From Cellulosimicrobium cellulans (GTDB taxonomy: Bacteria; Actinomycetota; Actinomycetes; Actinomycetales; Cellulomonadaceae): 64,000 bases of DNA. Position 1 is the stretch's first letter. The number at the start of each line of letters is the position of its first letter. Below are positions 53,337 through 62,082 of the stretch, in pieces. Location: the NCBI RefSeq assembly GCF_016907755.1, contig NZ_JAFBCN010000001.1, positions 2,108,001 through 2,172,000 on the forward strand, written 5' to 3'. The notes under the pieces were generated by a model. That model saw nothing but the letters and a program-made list of their open reading frames with translations. It was not told where the DNA came from and searched no databases. The position numbers were made by a program, and so were the translations under genes.

Positions 53337-54971
53337 GTGCATCTCGCCGCCGACGACCTCGCCTTCGCCTACCCCGGACGACCCGTCCTCGACGGCGTCG
53401 GGGTGCGCGTCGCGGCGGGGACCCGGCTCGGCGTCGTGGGGGAGAACGGCACGGGCAAGTCGACCCTGCTGCACGTGCTCTCGGGCGACCTGACACCCGG
53501 CCGCGGCGAGGTCCGCCGCGCGGGCTCGCTCGCGCTCGTCGAGCAGGAGCTCGCGATCGAGCCGGGCCAGACGGTCGGCACGCTCGTCGCCGCGACGCTC
53601 AGCGGGTTGCGGGCCGTCGCCGCGGAGCTCGAGGCGGCGGCGCGGGACTTCGACCACGAGGCCGGTGACCTCGCCGAGCTCACGGAGATCCTCGCGCGGG
53701 CCGAGCACCTCGCGGTGTGGGACGCGGACCGCCGCGTCGACGTCGCGCTGTCCCGCCTCGGCGCGTGCCGGGACCGCGACCGCGAGCTCGCGACGCTGTC
53801 CGTCGGCGAGCGCTACCGGGTGCGGCTCGCGTGCCGACTGGCGGAGCGCGCCGACCTGCTGCTCCTCGACGAGCCCACCAACCACCTCGACGCGGGCGGG
53901 ATCGACTTCCTCACCGGCGAGCTCGTCGCGTGGCGCGGGGGCGCGGTCATGGTCACGCACGACCGCCAGCTCCTCGACGACGTCGCGACCGAGATCCTCG
54001 ACCTCGACCCCGCCATGGACGGGAAGCCGGTGCTCTACGGGCAGCCGGGCTACCTGTCCTACCGGTTCGCCAAGAACCAGGCGTTGCACCGGTGGCGCCA
54101 GCGGTTCCGCGCCGAGCAGAAGCGCGCGGAGAAGCTTGCCGCGGTGCTCGACGCCTCGTACGAGGGACTGTCCGACGAGTGGCGCCCGCCCAAGGGCAGC
54201 CAGAAGCACCGTCGCGCGACGCGCGCCCGCATCCACGTCAAGGCCGCGGACCGGCGCCTCCAGCAGCTCGAGGCGGAGGCCGTCGAGGTCCCGGTGCCGC
54301 CGCTCCAGCTCGTGTTCCCCGAGCTCCCCGCGATGTCCCCCGGCTGGGAACCGGGCGACCCGGTGCTCGAGCTGCGCAGCCCGCGCGTCGGGCCCGACGG
54401 CGGCGCGCGCCTCGACCTGCCCGGGACCCGGGTGGCGCTCCCGCCCAGCGGGCGGCTCCTGGTGACCGGGCCGAACGGGAGCGGGAAGTCGACGTTCCTC
54501 GCGGCGCTTGCCGGGCTGGTCGCGCTCGACCGGGGTGCGCGGTCGGTCGTGGACGGCGCGCGGCTCGGGGTCGTGGCGCAGGAGGGCCCGGCGCTGCCCC
54601 CGGAGGCCGAGGACCGCACCGGGTTCGACGAGTACGCACGTGAGGCCCTCGAGCTCCTCGACACGAACCGGCTGGACCCGGACCACCTCGTCCCGGTGGC
54701 GTTCCTCGGCCTGCTCGCCGAGGAGGACCTGGACAGGCCCCTGCGCGAGCTGTCCGCGGGGCAGCGGCGCAGGTTCGACCTCGCCCGCGCGCTCCTGGCC
54801 GCGCCGCACGTGCTGATCCTCGACGAGCCGACCAACCACCTCTCGATCGACCTCGTCGACGAGCTGACACAGGCGCTGCGGGTCACGCCCGCGGCCGTCG
54901 TCGTCGCGACGCACGACCGGCGCATGCGCGAGGACCTCGCGGACTGGCCGCAGCTCGAGCTCGGGCGCTGA
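53337..54971 (+). CDS. ABC-F family ATPase (ribosome-associated, possible antibiotic resistance)
   Basis: A 544-aa soluble protein with two ABC domains and no membrane segment. The first has Walker A GENGTGKST (about residues 35-43), signature SVGERYRVRL and LLLLDEPTNHLD. The second has GPNGSGKST (about 378-386), LSAGQRRRFDL and LILDEPTNHLS. They are joined by a basic helical linker (about 235-320, with KRAEKLAAVLDASYEG and SQKHRRATRARIHVKAADRR). ABC-F proteins act in the ribosomal E site; some protect against macrolides, lincosamides or pleuromutilins. TAAGGT (53324-53329) precedes the GTG by 7 nt. Confidence 0.88.
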   Translation: MHLAADDLAFAYPGRPVLDGVGVRVAAGTRLGVVGENGTGKSTLLHVLSGDLTPGRGEVRRAGSLALVEQELAIEPGQTVGTLVAATLSGLRAVAAELEAAARDFDHEAGDLAELTEILARAEHLAVWDADRRVDVALSRLGACRDRDRELATLSVGERYRVRLACRLAERADLLLLDEPTNHLDAGGIDFLTGELVAWRGGAVMVTHDRQLLDDVATEILDLDPAMDGKPVLYGQPGYLSYRFAKNQALHRWRQRFRAEQKRAEKLAAVLDASYEGLSDEWRPPKGSQKHRRATRARIHVKAADRRLQQLEAEAVEVPVPPLQLVFPELPAMSPGWEPGDPVLELRSPRVGPDGGARLDLPGTRVALPPSGRLLVTGPNGSGKSTFLAALAGLVALDRGARSVVDGARLGVVAQEGPALPPEAEDRTGFDEYAREALELLDTNRLDPDHLVPVAFLGLLAEEDLDRPLRELSAGQRRRFDLARALLAAPHVLILDEPTNHLSIDLVDELTQALRVTPAAVVVATHDRRMREDLADWPQLELGR

Positions 54972-55042
54972 CCCGGCCGCGCGACCGGCACCGACCCGCG
55001 ACGGCACCGACCCGCGGTCCGCCCCGCCCGCCGGGCGGTCCC

Positions 55043-55585
55043 TCAGCGGCCCTCGGCCGGGCTCGCCGCGGGCACCAGCACCTTGCCCAGCGCGCGGCCC
55101 CACGCCCGCGCGCGGTCCAGCTCGCCGTCGTCGAGCGGCCCCTCGACGTCCCCGACGTAGAACGACGCCGGCGGAGTGACCAGGCGGAAGCCGGCTCGGC
55201 GCAGCACCTTGGCCGCGCCGCGCGCGGCGGAGCCGGGCAGGGACTTGACCTTGGTGACGCGCGTGTCGAACGTCGCGGCCAGGCGCGTCTCGTCCTGGCG
55301 CGGGACGGACTCGACCCACTCGCGCAGTCCCGTCGCGCGGTCGGACACGTCGCCGCTCGCGCGCTGCACGGCCTCAGCACGTGTCGTGGGCCGGGTCATG
55401 CCGAACGCGTGGGTCGGACCTCCGGCGACCACGAGGCCCATGTGCCGGAGCGCGTCGGGGCTCGCGGCGGGGTCGGACACGTCGACCACCATCACGCGGA
55501 CCGTCTCGCTCAGCCCCTCGGCGACGGCCTGTGCGACCCGCTCGCTGTTCCCGTACATCGACTCGTAGACCACTGCGGCATCCAT
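55043..55585 (-). CDS. flavodoxin-domain protein
   Basis: A 180-aa protein with a flavodoxin-like FMN fold. The phosphate-binding loop is near the N-terminus (VVYESMYGNSERVAQAVAEGL, core YESMYGNSERVA), followed by the second loop VVAGGPTHAFGMTRP. It is typical of small actinobacterial flavodoxins of unknown partner. It is convergent with the ABC-F gene; the 71 nt between them contain a 14-nt direct repeat GGCACCGACCCGCG (54987 and 55003). Confidence 0.85.
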   Translation of the reverse strand: MDAAVVYESMYGNSERVAQAVAEGLSETVRVMVVDVSDPAASPDALRHMGLVVAGGPTHAFGMTRPTTRAEAVQRASGDVSDRATGLREWVESVPRQDETRLAATFDTRVTKVKSLPGSAARGAAKVLRRAGFRLVTPPASFYVGDVEGPLDDGELDRARAWGRALGKVLVPAASPAEGR

Positions 55586-55730
55586 GGCGCGCCCCTTCGT
55601 CGAACGCCCGTCCGGACCGGACGGGTCCCCTCCCTCCAGCGTCCGGCCGGGGGCGCGCCCGGCCCAGGGTCGAGCGGACGGAGCGTGGGGGCCGTTGGTC
55701 CCGCGCTCGCCGCCGCCGGTGGGCGCGGCG

Positions 55731-56393
55731 TCAGGGTGCCGGGCGCAGCCGCGCGTCGACGAGGCGCACGAGCCACGCCAGCGCGAGGAAGACGACCGCG
55801 ACGACCGCCGTGTTGACCAGCGCCCGGCCCAGGCCGAGCGTGCCCACGTCGAGGAACGGGTACGGGTACCAGCCGACGGCCGCGCCCCGGACGAACGTGT
55901 ACGCGATCCAGGCGAGGGGGTAGACGACGGACCACCACACCGTCGCGGCGTCGACCCGGGGACGCGGACCGACGAGGAGCCACGCGGCGACGGCGAGCAC
56001 GGGCGCGATCAGGTGCAGGAGCAGGTTCGAGACCTGGCCGGCGGCGCTCAGCTCGGCGAGACCACGCAGGACGGTGTTGTAGACGAGGCCGGTCACGGCG
56101 ATGCAGAGCAGCGCGTCGAGGTGCGCGACCCGGAGCACCGGGCCGTCCCGCTCGGGCCGCACCGCGAGGAGGACCGAGACGACACCGACGAGCAGGTTCG
56201 ACTGGATCGTGAAGTAGGAGAACAGGCGCACGAGACGCTCCGCCTGGCTCGGGGCCGTGCCGGGCCCGTCGACGAGCGCGATGACGAGCTCCATGGCGAC
56301 GCCCGTGAGCGCGGCGAGCGCCACGAGCGCGTGGAGCGCCCGCGCGACGGCGATCCTTCGTCCGGCCGCCGGGACGCGCGGCGCGCCGGTCAC
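55731..56393 (-). CDS. Pr6Pr-family membrane protein
   Basis: A 220-aa membrane protein with six predicted helices. It has the family pattern LFSYFTIQSNLLVGVVSVLLA, GLVYNTVLRGLAEL, LLHLIAPVLAVAAWLLVGPR and WWSVVYPLAWIAYTFVRGA...YPYPFLDV (histidine and aromatic positions conserved in the family). The function is unknown. The GTG start overlaps the stop of the upstream NUDIX gene by four bases. Confidence 0.82.
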   Translation of the reverse strand: MTGAPRVPAAGRRIAVARALHALVALAALTGVAMELVIALVDGPGTAPSQAERLVRLFSYFTIQSNLLVGVVSVLLAVRPERDGPVLRVAHLDALLCIAVTGLVYNTVLRGLAELSAAGQVSNLLLHLIAPVLAVAAWLLVGPRPRVDAATVWWSVVYPLAWIAYTFVRGAAVGWYPYPFLDVGTLGLGRALVNTAVVAVVFLALAWLVRLVDARLRPAP

Positions 56394-56959
56394 GGCAGGC
56401 GGCCGACGTACGCCATCGCCTGGCGCAGCAGCACCCCCTGGCCGCCGCGCATCTCGAGCTGCACCTCGTCGCTGCACGCCTGCTCGGGCGTGAGCCACGC
56501 GAGCTCGAGCGCGTTCTGCTGGGGTCGGCAGTCGCCCGTCACCGGCACGACGTACGCGAGCGACACCGCGTGCTGGCGGGGGTCGTGGTAGGAGGTGATG
56601 CCCGGCGTCGGGAAGTACTCGGCCACCGTGAACGGCTGCGGCGACGCGGGGACCTGCGGGAGCGCGACCGGGCCGAGGTCCTTCTCGATGTGCCGCAGCA
56701 GGGCGTCGCGGATGCGCTCGTGGAACATCACGCGGCCGGAGACGAGGGCGCGCGTCATCATGCCCTCCGGCGTGACGCGCAGCAGGAGCCCGACGGCGAC
56801 GACGTCGCCCGAGTCGTCGACCCGCACCGGGACGGCGTCGACGTAGACGAGCGGGAGCTGTGCGCGCGCGACCGCGATCTCCTCCGGGCTGAGCCAGCCC
56901 GCGGGCTGCGGGTTCTCGTGGGAGAAGTCGTCGGGCACGAAGTCGGCGGTGTCGGTCAC
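56390..56959 (-). CDS. NUDIX hydrolase-like protein (DUF4916 type)
   Basis: A 189-aa protein resembling actinobacterial NUDIX-family proteins of the DUF4916 type: WLSPEEIAVARAQLPLVYVDAVPV, TPEGMMTRALVSGRVMFHERIRDALLRHIEKDLG and YHDPRQHAVSLAYVVPV (given in short blocks). The canonical GX5EX7REUXEEXGU box is degenerate (RVMFHERIRDALLRHIEKDLG), so catalytic activity is uncertain. TAGAAC (56966-56971, minus) lies 6 nt before the GTG. It is coupled to the Pr6Pr gene. Confidence 0.78.
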   Translation of the reverse strand: MTDTADFVPDDFSHENPQPAGWLSPEEIAVARAQLPLVYVDAVPVRVDDSGDVVAVGLLLRVTPEGMMTRALVSGRVMFHERIRDALLRHIEKDLGPVALPQVPASPQPFTVAEYFPTPGITSYHDPRQHAVSLAYVVPVTGDCRPQQNALELAWLTPEQACSDEVQLEMRGGQGVLLRQAMAYVGRLP

Positions 56960-57000
56960 GCGACTGTTCTACCCCGTGCGGTGCGCCGGGGCGAGTCCGC

Positions 57001-58626
57001 TCACGGCGTACCGGGACCGGCGGGTGGCTCGGCGACCCGTGCGACGATCTCGACCAGCGCGCGTTCCGCCGCCTCCGCGGGCAGCACCTCCATGACGGCC
57101 ATGAGCGGCGCGAGCCGGTCGGGCAGGACGGAGCGGGACGCTCCGCGAGGCTCGCCTCCGTCGGCGGCGAGGGCCGCGAGCAGCGCCTCCCAGACGGCGT
57201 CGGCGGTGGGCTCGGTCGGGGCGGCTCCGGGCGCGGGAGCAAACGCTCCGGAGAGCGCGCCGAGCACGGCGCTCACGTCGGGACGCGGCTCGCCGCGCAC
57301 CGCGTCCGCGCCCTGGGCGAGCGCCGCGACGAGGCCGTCGAGTCCCGCCTCCGTCACGGGGGTGACCGTGAGGTGGGTCGTGTGCGGCAGGTGCGTCCCG
57401 TCGTCCTGCGCGAGGCCCGGCTGGGGCTGGAGGACCCAGCCGAGCGACCGGACGGCGTCGGCCCACAGGTGCGGGTCGACCTGCCGCGCGGGCGGCACCG
57501 TCTCGTCGCACGCCACGGCGATCAGGGGACCGGTGGGGCGGCCGACGACGCGCAGCCCGTCGATCCCGCCGATCGCCTCGTGCAGGGCCCGGGTCGCGCG
57601 CACGCACCGCGCGGTGAGGGCCGTGTACCCGGCCGTGCCGAGGGCCTGGCTCACGGCCCACGCCGCCGCGAGCGGGGCCGCGGAGCGTGAGCCCGACGTC
57701 GTCGGGTTGACCACCGGGTAGCCGGGCCAGCCCGTGGTCGCGAAGAACTGGCGGCGCTGGCGGTCGCGGCCGCGCACGAGCAGGACCGACGTGCCCTTGG
57801 GCGCGTAGCCGTACTTGTGCACGTCCGCGGAGATGCTCGTCACGCCCGGCAGGGAGAAGTCGAACGCGGGCACCGGGTCGCCGCCCGCGTCCTCCCAGAA
57901 CGGCAGGACCCACCCGCCGACGCACGCGTCCACGTGCACCGGCACGCCGCGCGCAGCGGCCGCGGCGGCGACCTCGGCCACCGGGTCGACGACGCCGTGC
58001 GGGTACGACGGCGCGGACACGACGACGAGCGCGACGTCGTCGCCGTCGGGCGCGCCGTCGAGCTCAGCGACGAGGTCGGCGGCCGCGAGGGTCCCGGTCG
58101 CGGGGTCGACCGGCACGAGCGTGAGGTCGACGTCGAGGTACTGCGCGGCCTTGCGGAAGGCGGCGTGCACGCTCACCGGGGCGACGACGCGCGGGCGCAC
58201 GCCGGGCCGGGCCGCGCGGGCTGCGTCGCGGGCGATCTTCACCGCGAGGAGGCAGCTCTCGGTCCCGCCGGAGGTCACCGAGCCCACGACCGCGTCCGGC
58301 CCGGTGTCGGGCCCGCGGAGCATCGCGCGGGCGAAGGCGACGAGCTCGGACTCCATGACGGCGACCGAGGTGAACGTCGTCGGGTCGAGGCCGTTGACGG
58401 GCTGGACCGCGCGGGCCGCCGCGGCGGCGAGCTCGTCGAGCTCGGCGAGGCCCGGGTCGTAGACGTAGGACAGGACGCGGCCCCCGTGCGTCGGGGCGTC
58501 GGCCGCCCGGAGCGCGGCGAGCCGGTCGAGGATCCCGTCCGTGCGCAGCGGGACGTCGCCCGCCGTGGCCCCGGAGTGCTCCGTGGAGGGGTCAGTCGTG
58601 CGCTCGGTCGGTGGAGGCGTGGTCAC
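57001..58626 (-). CDS. PLP-dependent group II decarboxylase / sphingosine-1-phosphate-lyase-like protein
   Basis: A 541-aa fold-type I PLP enzyme. Landmarks: VGSVTSGGTESCLLAVK (phosphate cup), VHAAFRKAAQYL, HVDACVGGWVLPF (aspartate contacting the PLP ring) and SADVHKYGYAPKG with the Schiff-base Lys271. The fold matches amino-acid decarboxylases and sphingosine-1-phosphate lyases. The C-terminal 100 residues are an extra Ala-rich helical extension. The GTG start lies 35 nt inside the end of the MFS gene. The substrate is unknown; pairing with a transporter suggests an amine or amino-acid route. Confidence 0.85.
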   Translation of the reverse strand: MTTPPPTERTTDPSTEHSGATAGDVPLRTDGILDRLAALRAADAPTHGGRVLSYVYDPGLAELDELAAAAARAVQPVNGLDPTTFTSVAVMESELVAFARAMLRGPDTGPDAVVGSVTSGGTESCLLAVKIARDAARAARPGVRPRVVAPVSVHAAFRKAAQYLDVDLTLVPVDPATGTLAAADLVAELDGAPDGDDVALVVVSAPSYPHGVVDPVAEVAAAAAARGVPVHVDACVGGWVLPFWEDAGGDPVPAFDFSLPGVTSISADVHKYGYAPKGTSVLLVRGRDRQRRQFFATTGWPGYPVVNPTTSGSRSAAPLAAAWAVSQALGTAGYTALTARCVRATRALHEAIGGIDGLRVVGRPTGPLIAVACDETVPPARQVDPHLWADAVRSLGWVLQPQPGLAQDDGTHLPHTTHLTVTPVTEAGLDGLVAALAQGADAVRGEPRPDVSAVLGALSGAFAPAPGAAPTEPTADAVWEALLAALAADGGEPRGASRSVLPDRLAPLMAVMEVLPAEAAERALVEIVARVAEPPAGPGTP

Positions 58627-60037
58627 GCGGCAGCTCCGGTGCTGTGTCGTCGATGTCCCCCTTGCGCAGACCGTACCGTACGAGCGGAACGAGGCTTGCC
58701 AGCACGAGGACCGCGGGGACGACCGAGAACGCCAGGGCGATGCCGTCGACCGCCGCGTCCGGCTGCGTCACGGTCTCCCCGGCGCGCGTCGACACGTAGC
58801 CCGTGACCCCGAGGACGAGCGAGAGCACCGCGGCGCCGAGCGCCATGCCCGTGGTCTCGCCCGCCGTCCAGACGCCGCTGAACGCCCCGCCGCGGCCCTC
58901 GCCGTGCGTGCGCGCGTCGTGGGCGATGACGTCCGGGAGCATCGCGAGCGGGAGCGCCTGCATGCCCGCGTACGCGATCCCGGCGAGCGCCGTCGGGGCG
59001 TACACCCAGGCACCGGGCGCCCACAGCAGCGGGATCATCCCGAGCGCGGCGACCGCGAAGAGCACCGTGGCGACGACGAACCCGCGTTCCTTGCCGTCGC
59101 GGCGCGCGAGGCGGGTCCACAAGGGCATGCAGAGCAGGGCGGGGGCGATGAGGGCCGCGAAGAGGTAGCTCACCGCGGCCTCGTCGTGCAGCACGTACCG
59201 GGCGACGTACGCTGCGCCCGCGAGCATGAGGCCGGTGGCGACCGCCTGGAGGAAGAACGCGGCGAGCAGCGTGCGGAAGGGGCGCGAGCGACGCAGCGCG
59301 TCGAACGCCTCGCGGACCGCGAGGGTCCACGCGCGCGAGGCCGACGTCGACGCGGCGGGGGCGAGCGACGTCGTCGTCGCGGCGTGCGGGCCGGCGTCCC
59401 GGGAGCCCGGGGCGCGCGGGGCGACGCGGGTCGCGACGAGCATCCCGACGCCGATGACGAGGCCGGACACGACGCCCATGACGAGGTAGCCCGAGGTCGA
59501 GTCGCTGCCACCGCGCAGCGCGGGCCCGCCCGCGCCGAACAGCAGGATCGCGAACGCGAGCGCCGCGACGCGCCACGCGAGCAGCCGCGTGCGGCCGTCG
59601 TAGGTGGGGTCGAGCTCGGCCGGCAGGGCGATGTACGGGACCTGGAAGAGCGAGAACGACGTCGCGGCGAGGAGGAACGCGACGAGCACCCAGATCGCCG
59701 CGGCGGTCGGTCCTGCCGCGGCCGGGACGGCGAACGTCAGCGCGAAGAAGACGGGCAGCGTGAGGGCGCCGATCGTCATGAAGCGCCGGCGCGACCCGGT
59801 GCGGGCGAGGTCGCGGTCGGAGCCGTACCCGATGAACGGGTCGATGACGACGTCCCAGACCTTCGCCCCGGTGACGATGAGCCCCGCGACCGCGGCGGGC
59901 ACGGCGAGCGCGTCGGTCAGGTACACGAGCAGTACGAGGCCGGGCAGGGTGCCGAAGCCCCCGGTGCCCACGGAGCCGGCGGCGTAGCCGGCGATCGTGG
60001 CGCGCGAGAGCCGAGGGGAGGCGGTGGCGTTCGTCAC
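58592..60037 (-). CDS. MFS transporter, GPH (glycoside-pentoside-hexuronide) type
   Basis: A 481-aa carrier with twelve predicted helices. The N-terminus ATIAGYAAGSVGTGGFGTLPGLVLLVYL and KVWDVVIDPFIGYGSDR (core WDVVIDPFIGYGSDR, with RRRFMTIGA after it) are diagnostic of GPH cation symporters. A Ser/Ala-rich cytoplasmic loop separates the halves. TACGCT (60044-60049, minus) precedes the GTG by 6 nt. It overlaps the decarboxylase gene, so the two are one operon. Confidence 0.88.
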   Translation of the reverse strand: MTNATASPRLSRATIAGYAAGSVGTGGFGTLPGLVLLVYLTDALAVPAAVAGLIVTGAKVWDVVIDPFIGYGSDRDLARTGSRRRFMTIGALTLPVFFALTFAVPAAAGPTAAAIWVLVAFLLAATSFSLFQVPYIALPAELDPTYDGRTRLLAWRVAALAFAILLFGAGGPALRGGSDSTSGYLVMGVVSGLVIGVGMLVATRVAPRAPGSRDAGPHAATTTSLAPAASTSASRAWTLAVREAFDALRRSRPFRTLLAAFFLQAVATGLMLAGAAYVARYVLHDEAAVSYLFAALIAPALLCMPLWTRLARRDGKERGFVVATVLFAVAALGMIPLLWAPGAWVYAPTALAGIAYAGMQALPLAMLPDVIAHDARTHGEGRGGAFSGVWTAGETTGMALGAAVLSLVLGVTGYVSTRAGETVTQPDAAVDGIALAFSVVPAVLVLASLVPLVRYGLRKGDIDDTAPELPRDHASTDRAHD

Positions 60038-60169
60038 AGGGGCAGCGTAGAGGCTGGTCGGGCGCGGGGCGGGCCGGGGCGCGCGCGTGCCCGGGGAGCG
60101 AGGGGAATACGTGGGGGAGGATCGTTGCTCTACGAGGCAGACACCCCCACCGTCCCAGGAGGATCATCC

Positions 60170-60553
60170 ATGGCCACGCAGACGCTCACCGAGTCCACCT
60201 TCGAGCAGACGATCACGGAGAACGACATCGTCCTCGTCGACTTCTGGGCCGACTGGTGCGGACCCTGCAAGATGTTCGCCCCGGTGTTCGAGGCGTCGTC
60301 GGAGGAGAACCCGGACGTCGTGCACGGCAAGATCGACACCGAGGCCGAGCGCGGCCTGGCCGCGGCGGCGAACATCACGTCGATCCCGACGCTCATGGCC
60401 TTCCGCGAGGGCATCCTCGTGTTCTCCCAGCCGGGCGCGCTCCCCGCTCCCGCGCTCAAGCAGGTCGTGGACGCCGTCAAGGGCCTCGACATGGAGGACG
60501 TCCGTCGCCAGATCGCCGCGGCGAACGACGGGACCCCGGCGCAGGACGCCTGA
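60170..60553 (+). CDS. trxA: thioredoxin
   Basis: A 127-aa redox protein with the active site WCGPCK (Cys30, Cys33), the preceding VDFWADW and the cis-proline in SIPTLMAF. A short C-terminal extension (about residues 108-127) goes beyond the usual 105-110 length. The AGGAGGATC ribosome site before ATG 60170 is strong. Bcp, a thioredoxin-dependent peroxidase, is encoded 400 nt downstream on the other strand. Confidence 0.94.
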   Translation: MATQTLTESTFEQTITENDIVLVDFWADWCGPCKMFAPVFEASSEENPDVVHGKIDTEAERGLAAAANITSIPTLMAFREGILVFSQPGALPAPALKQVVDAVKGLDMEDVRRQIAAANDGTPAQDA

Positions 60554-60570
60554 CCCGCACCCTCGCACAC

Positions 60571-60605
60571 GAACGGCCCGGCACCTCGAGGGTGCCGGGC
60601 CGTTC
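60571..60605 (+). terminator. terminator of the thioredoxin gene
   Basis: Perfect 15-bp stem GAACGGCCCGGCACC (60571-60585) pairing with 60591-60605, loop TCGAG. Nearly the same sequence as the ssrA terminator at 35411-35441. Confidence 0.85.
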
Positions 60606-60722
60606 GCGTCTCGGTCAGAGGCCGTCGTGCGCGCGCAGGACGCGCCTCGACGGAAGAAGCCGGTGCCCGCACCGGCAGGGGGCAATGGTGCGGACACCGG
60701 CTCTGACGTCAGGCTAGCCGTC

Positions 60723-60744
60723 CAACTGGACGGGCGTCCAGTTG
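60723..60744 (-). terminator. hairpin downstream of tRNA-Leu
   Basis: CAACTGGACG (60723-60732) and CGTCCAGTTG (60735-60744) form a perfect 10-bp inverted repeat with a 2-nt centre. It lies 35 nt past the 3' end of the minus-strand tRNA-Leu and is its likely terminator. The left arm also overlaps a second palindrome, CCGTCCA-ac-TGGACGG (60718-60733). Confidence 0.55.
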
Positions 60745-60778
60745 ATGGGCGGGTGAAAGCCGGGGCGTCGCTCCAGGG

Positions 60779-60860
60779 TGCGCGAGGCGGGACTCGAACC
60801 CGCACGTCCGAGGACACCAGGACCTAAACCTGGCGCGGCTGCCAGTTACGCCACTCGCGC
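60779..60860 (-). tRNA. tRNA-Leu (anticodon UAG)
   Basis: An 82-nt class II tRNA. The acceptor stem is GCGCGAG/CUCGCGC with discriminator A. The anticodon stem-loop is CCAGG-UUUAGGU-CCUGG, giving anticodon UAG. It has a long variable arm (UGUCCUCGGACGU) and T-arm GCGGG-UUCGAGU-CCCGC. CCA is not encoded. Confidence 0.95.
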
Positions 60861-60883
60861 GCGGTGGTCAGTCTACGGCGCGA

Positions 60884-60946
60884 GCGCTGCGTCCCTGGTC
60901 GGGCGCTGCGTCCCGGGACGCAGCGTTCGCGCGTGGCCGCAGCGCT
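60884..60946. repeat. intergenic quartet repeat, word GCGCTGCGTCCC
   Basis: GCGCTGCGTCCC occurs at 60884-60895 and 60903-60914 (19-nt period), directly followed by GGGACGCAGCG (60915-60925) and GGCCGCAGCGCT (60935-60946, 20-nt period). It lies between the end of bcp and the start of tRNA-Leu, both on the minus strand, and could terminate bcp transcription. Confidence 0.75.
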
Positions 60947-60958
60947 CGGCCGCGAGGA

Positions 60959-61435
60959 CTACTTCGGGTCGATGCCCAGGTCGCGGCGCAGCTTGGCGAC
61001 GTGGCCCGTCGCCTTGACGTTGTACTGCGCGAGCTCGACCTTGCCGTCCGGATCGACGACGACCGTCGAGCGGATGACGCCCACGACCGTCTTGCCGTAG
61101 AGCTTCTTCTCGCCCCACGCGCCGTAGGCCTCGAGGACCGTCCTGTCGACGTCGGAGACGAGCGGGAACGTGAGGTGCTCGGCCTCGACGAACGCCGCGA
61201 TCTTGTCCACGGGGTCGGGGGAGACGCCGACGACCGAGTACCCCGCGCCCTGGAGCGAGGCGAGGCTGTCGCGGAAGTCGCACGCCTCGGTCGTGCAGCC
61301 AGGGGTGCCGGCGGCCGGGTAGAAGTAGACGACGACGTGCTTGCCGCGCAGGTCGGAGAGCGTGACGGTGCTGCCGTCGGCGGCGGGCAGGGTGAAGTCG
61401 GGAGCGGTGTCGCCGACGGTGAGGCGCGTGGACAT
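60959..61435 (-). CDS. bcp: thioredoxin-dependent thiol peroxidase (Bcp/PrxQ)
   Basis: A 158-aa atypical 2-Cys peroxiredoxin reducing hydroperoxides with electrons from thioredoxin. The active-site block is FYPAAGTPGCTTEACDFRD, with peroxidatic Cys47 and resolving Cys52. GVSPDPVDKIAAF and FPLVSDVDRTV are further family motifs. The ATG has a GAAGGAGATCC ribosome site. The trxA gene is close by. Confidence 0.95.
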   Translation of the reverse strand: MSTRLTVGDTAPDFTLPAADGSTVTLSDLRGKHVVVYFYPAAGTPGCTTEACDFRDSLASLQGAGYSVVGVSPDPVDKIAAFVEAEHLTFPLVSDVDRTVLEAYGAWGEKKLYGKTVVGVIRSTVVVDPDGKVELAQYNVKATGHVAKLRRDLGIDPK

Positions 61436-61509
61436 GGATCTCCTTCGGTCCGGCCAGGGTGTGGGTTCGAGCGTAGGTGAGGCGTCGCGGCACCGGTAGC
61501 GTTGTGGCT

Positions 61510-61890
61510 GTGAGCAAGACGACGTCCGCCCCCTCCGCGTCCTCCACCCGCACGTCCTCGGTCCGCCCGGCGGCCCGTGACCTGCCGATCCGGATGCTCC
61601 ACGACCGGCTCCTCGTCGACCCGGAGATCGACGCGAGCGAGCGGCAGAGCTCGGCGGGCCTCGTCATCCCCGCGACGGCGGTCGGCCCCAAGCGCCTGGC
61701 GTGGGCCGTCGTCGTCGCCGCTGGTGAGCACGTGCGCCAGGTGGCGGTGGGTGACCGCGTCCTCTTCGACCCGGACGACCGCGCGGAGGTCGAGCTCGGG
61801 GGCCGGGACCTCGTGCTGCTGCGCGAGCGCGACGTGCACGCCGTCTCCCAGGAGATCGAGGAGGACGGCCCGACGGGCCTGTACCTCTGA
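61510..61890 (+). CDS. GroES-like co-chaperone family protein
   Basis: A 126-aa protein with a GroES-like fold: IRMLHDRLLVDPEI, SSAGLVIPATA (mobile loop position), VAVGDRVLFDPDD and DLVLLRERDVHAV. An N-terminal Ser/Thr extension of about 35 residues is unusual for GroES. It is not beside groEL; actinobacteria often carry such solitary paralogues of unknown role. GTG 61510 follows TAGCGT (61497-61502) by 7 nt. Confidence 0.82.
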   Translation: MSKTTSAPSASSTRTSSVRPAARDLPIRMLHDRLLVDPEIDASERQSSAGLVIPATAVGPKRLAWAVVVAAGEHVRQVAVGDRVLFDPDDRAEVELGGRDLVLLRERDVHAVSQEIEEDGPTGLYL

Positions 61891-62006
61891 ACCGGCCGTG
61901 GGCCCCGCCGCGCGGGCGGGGCGTCGGGCGCTGTCGCCGACGTCACACGGGAGCGGGCGGAACGGATTTTCCCGGCGCGCCCGCGGCTGCTAGTGTTTTC
62001 TCTCGC

Positions 62007-62082
<76 letters not shown>

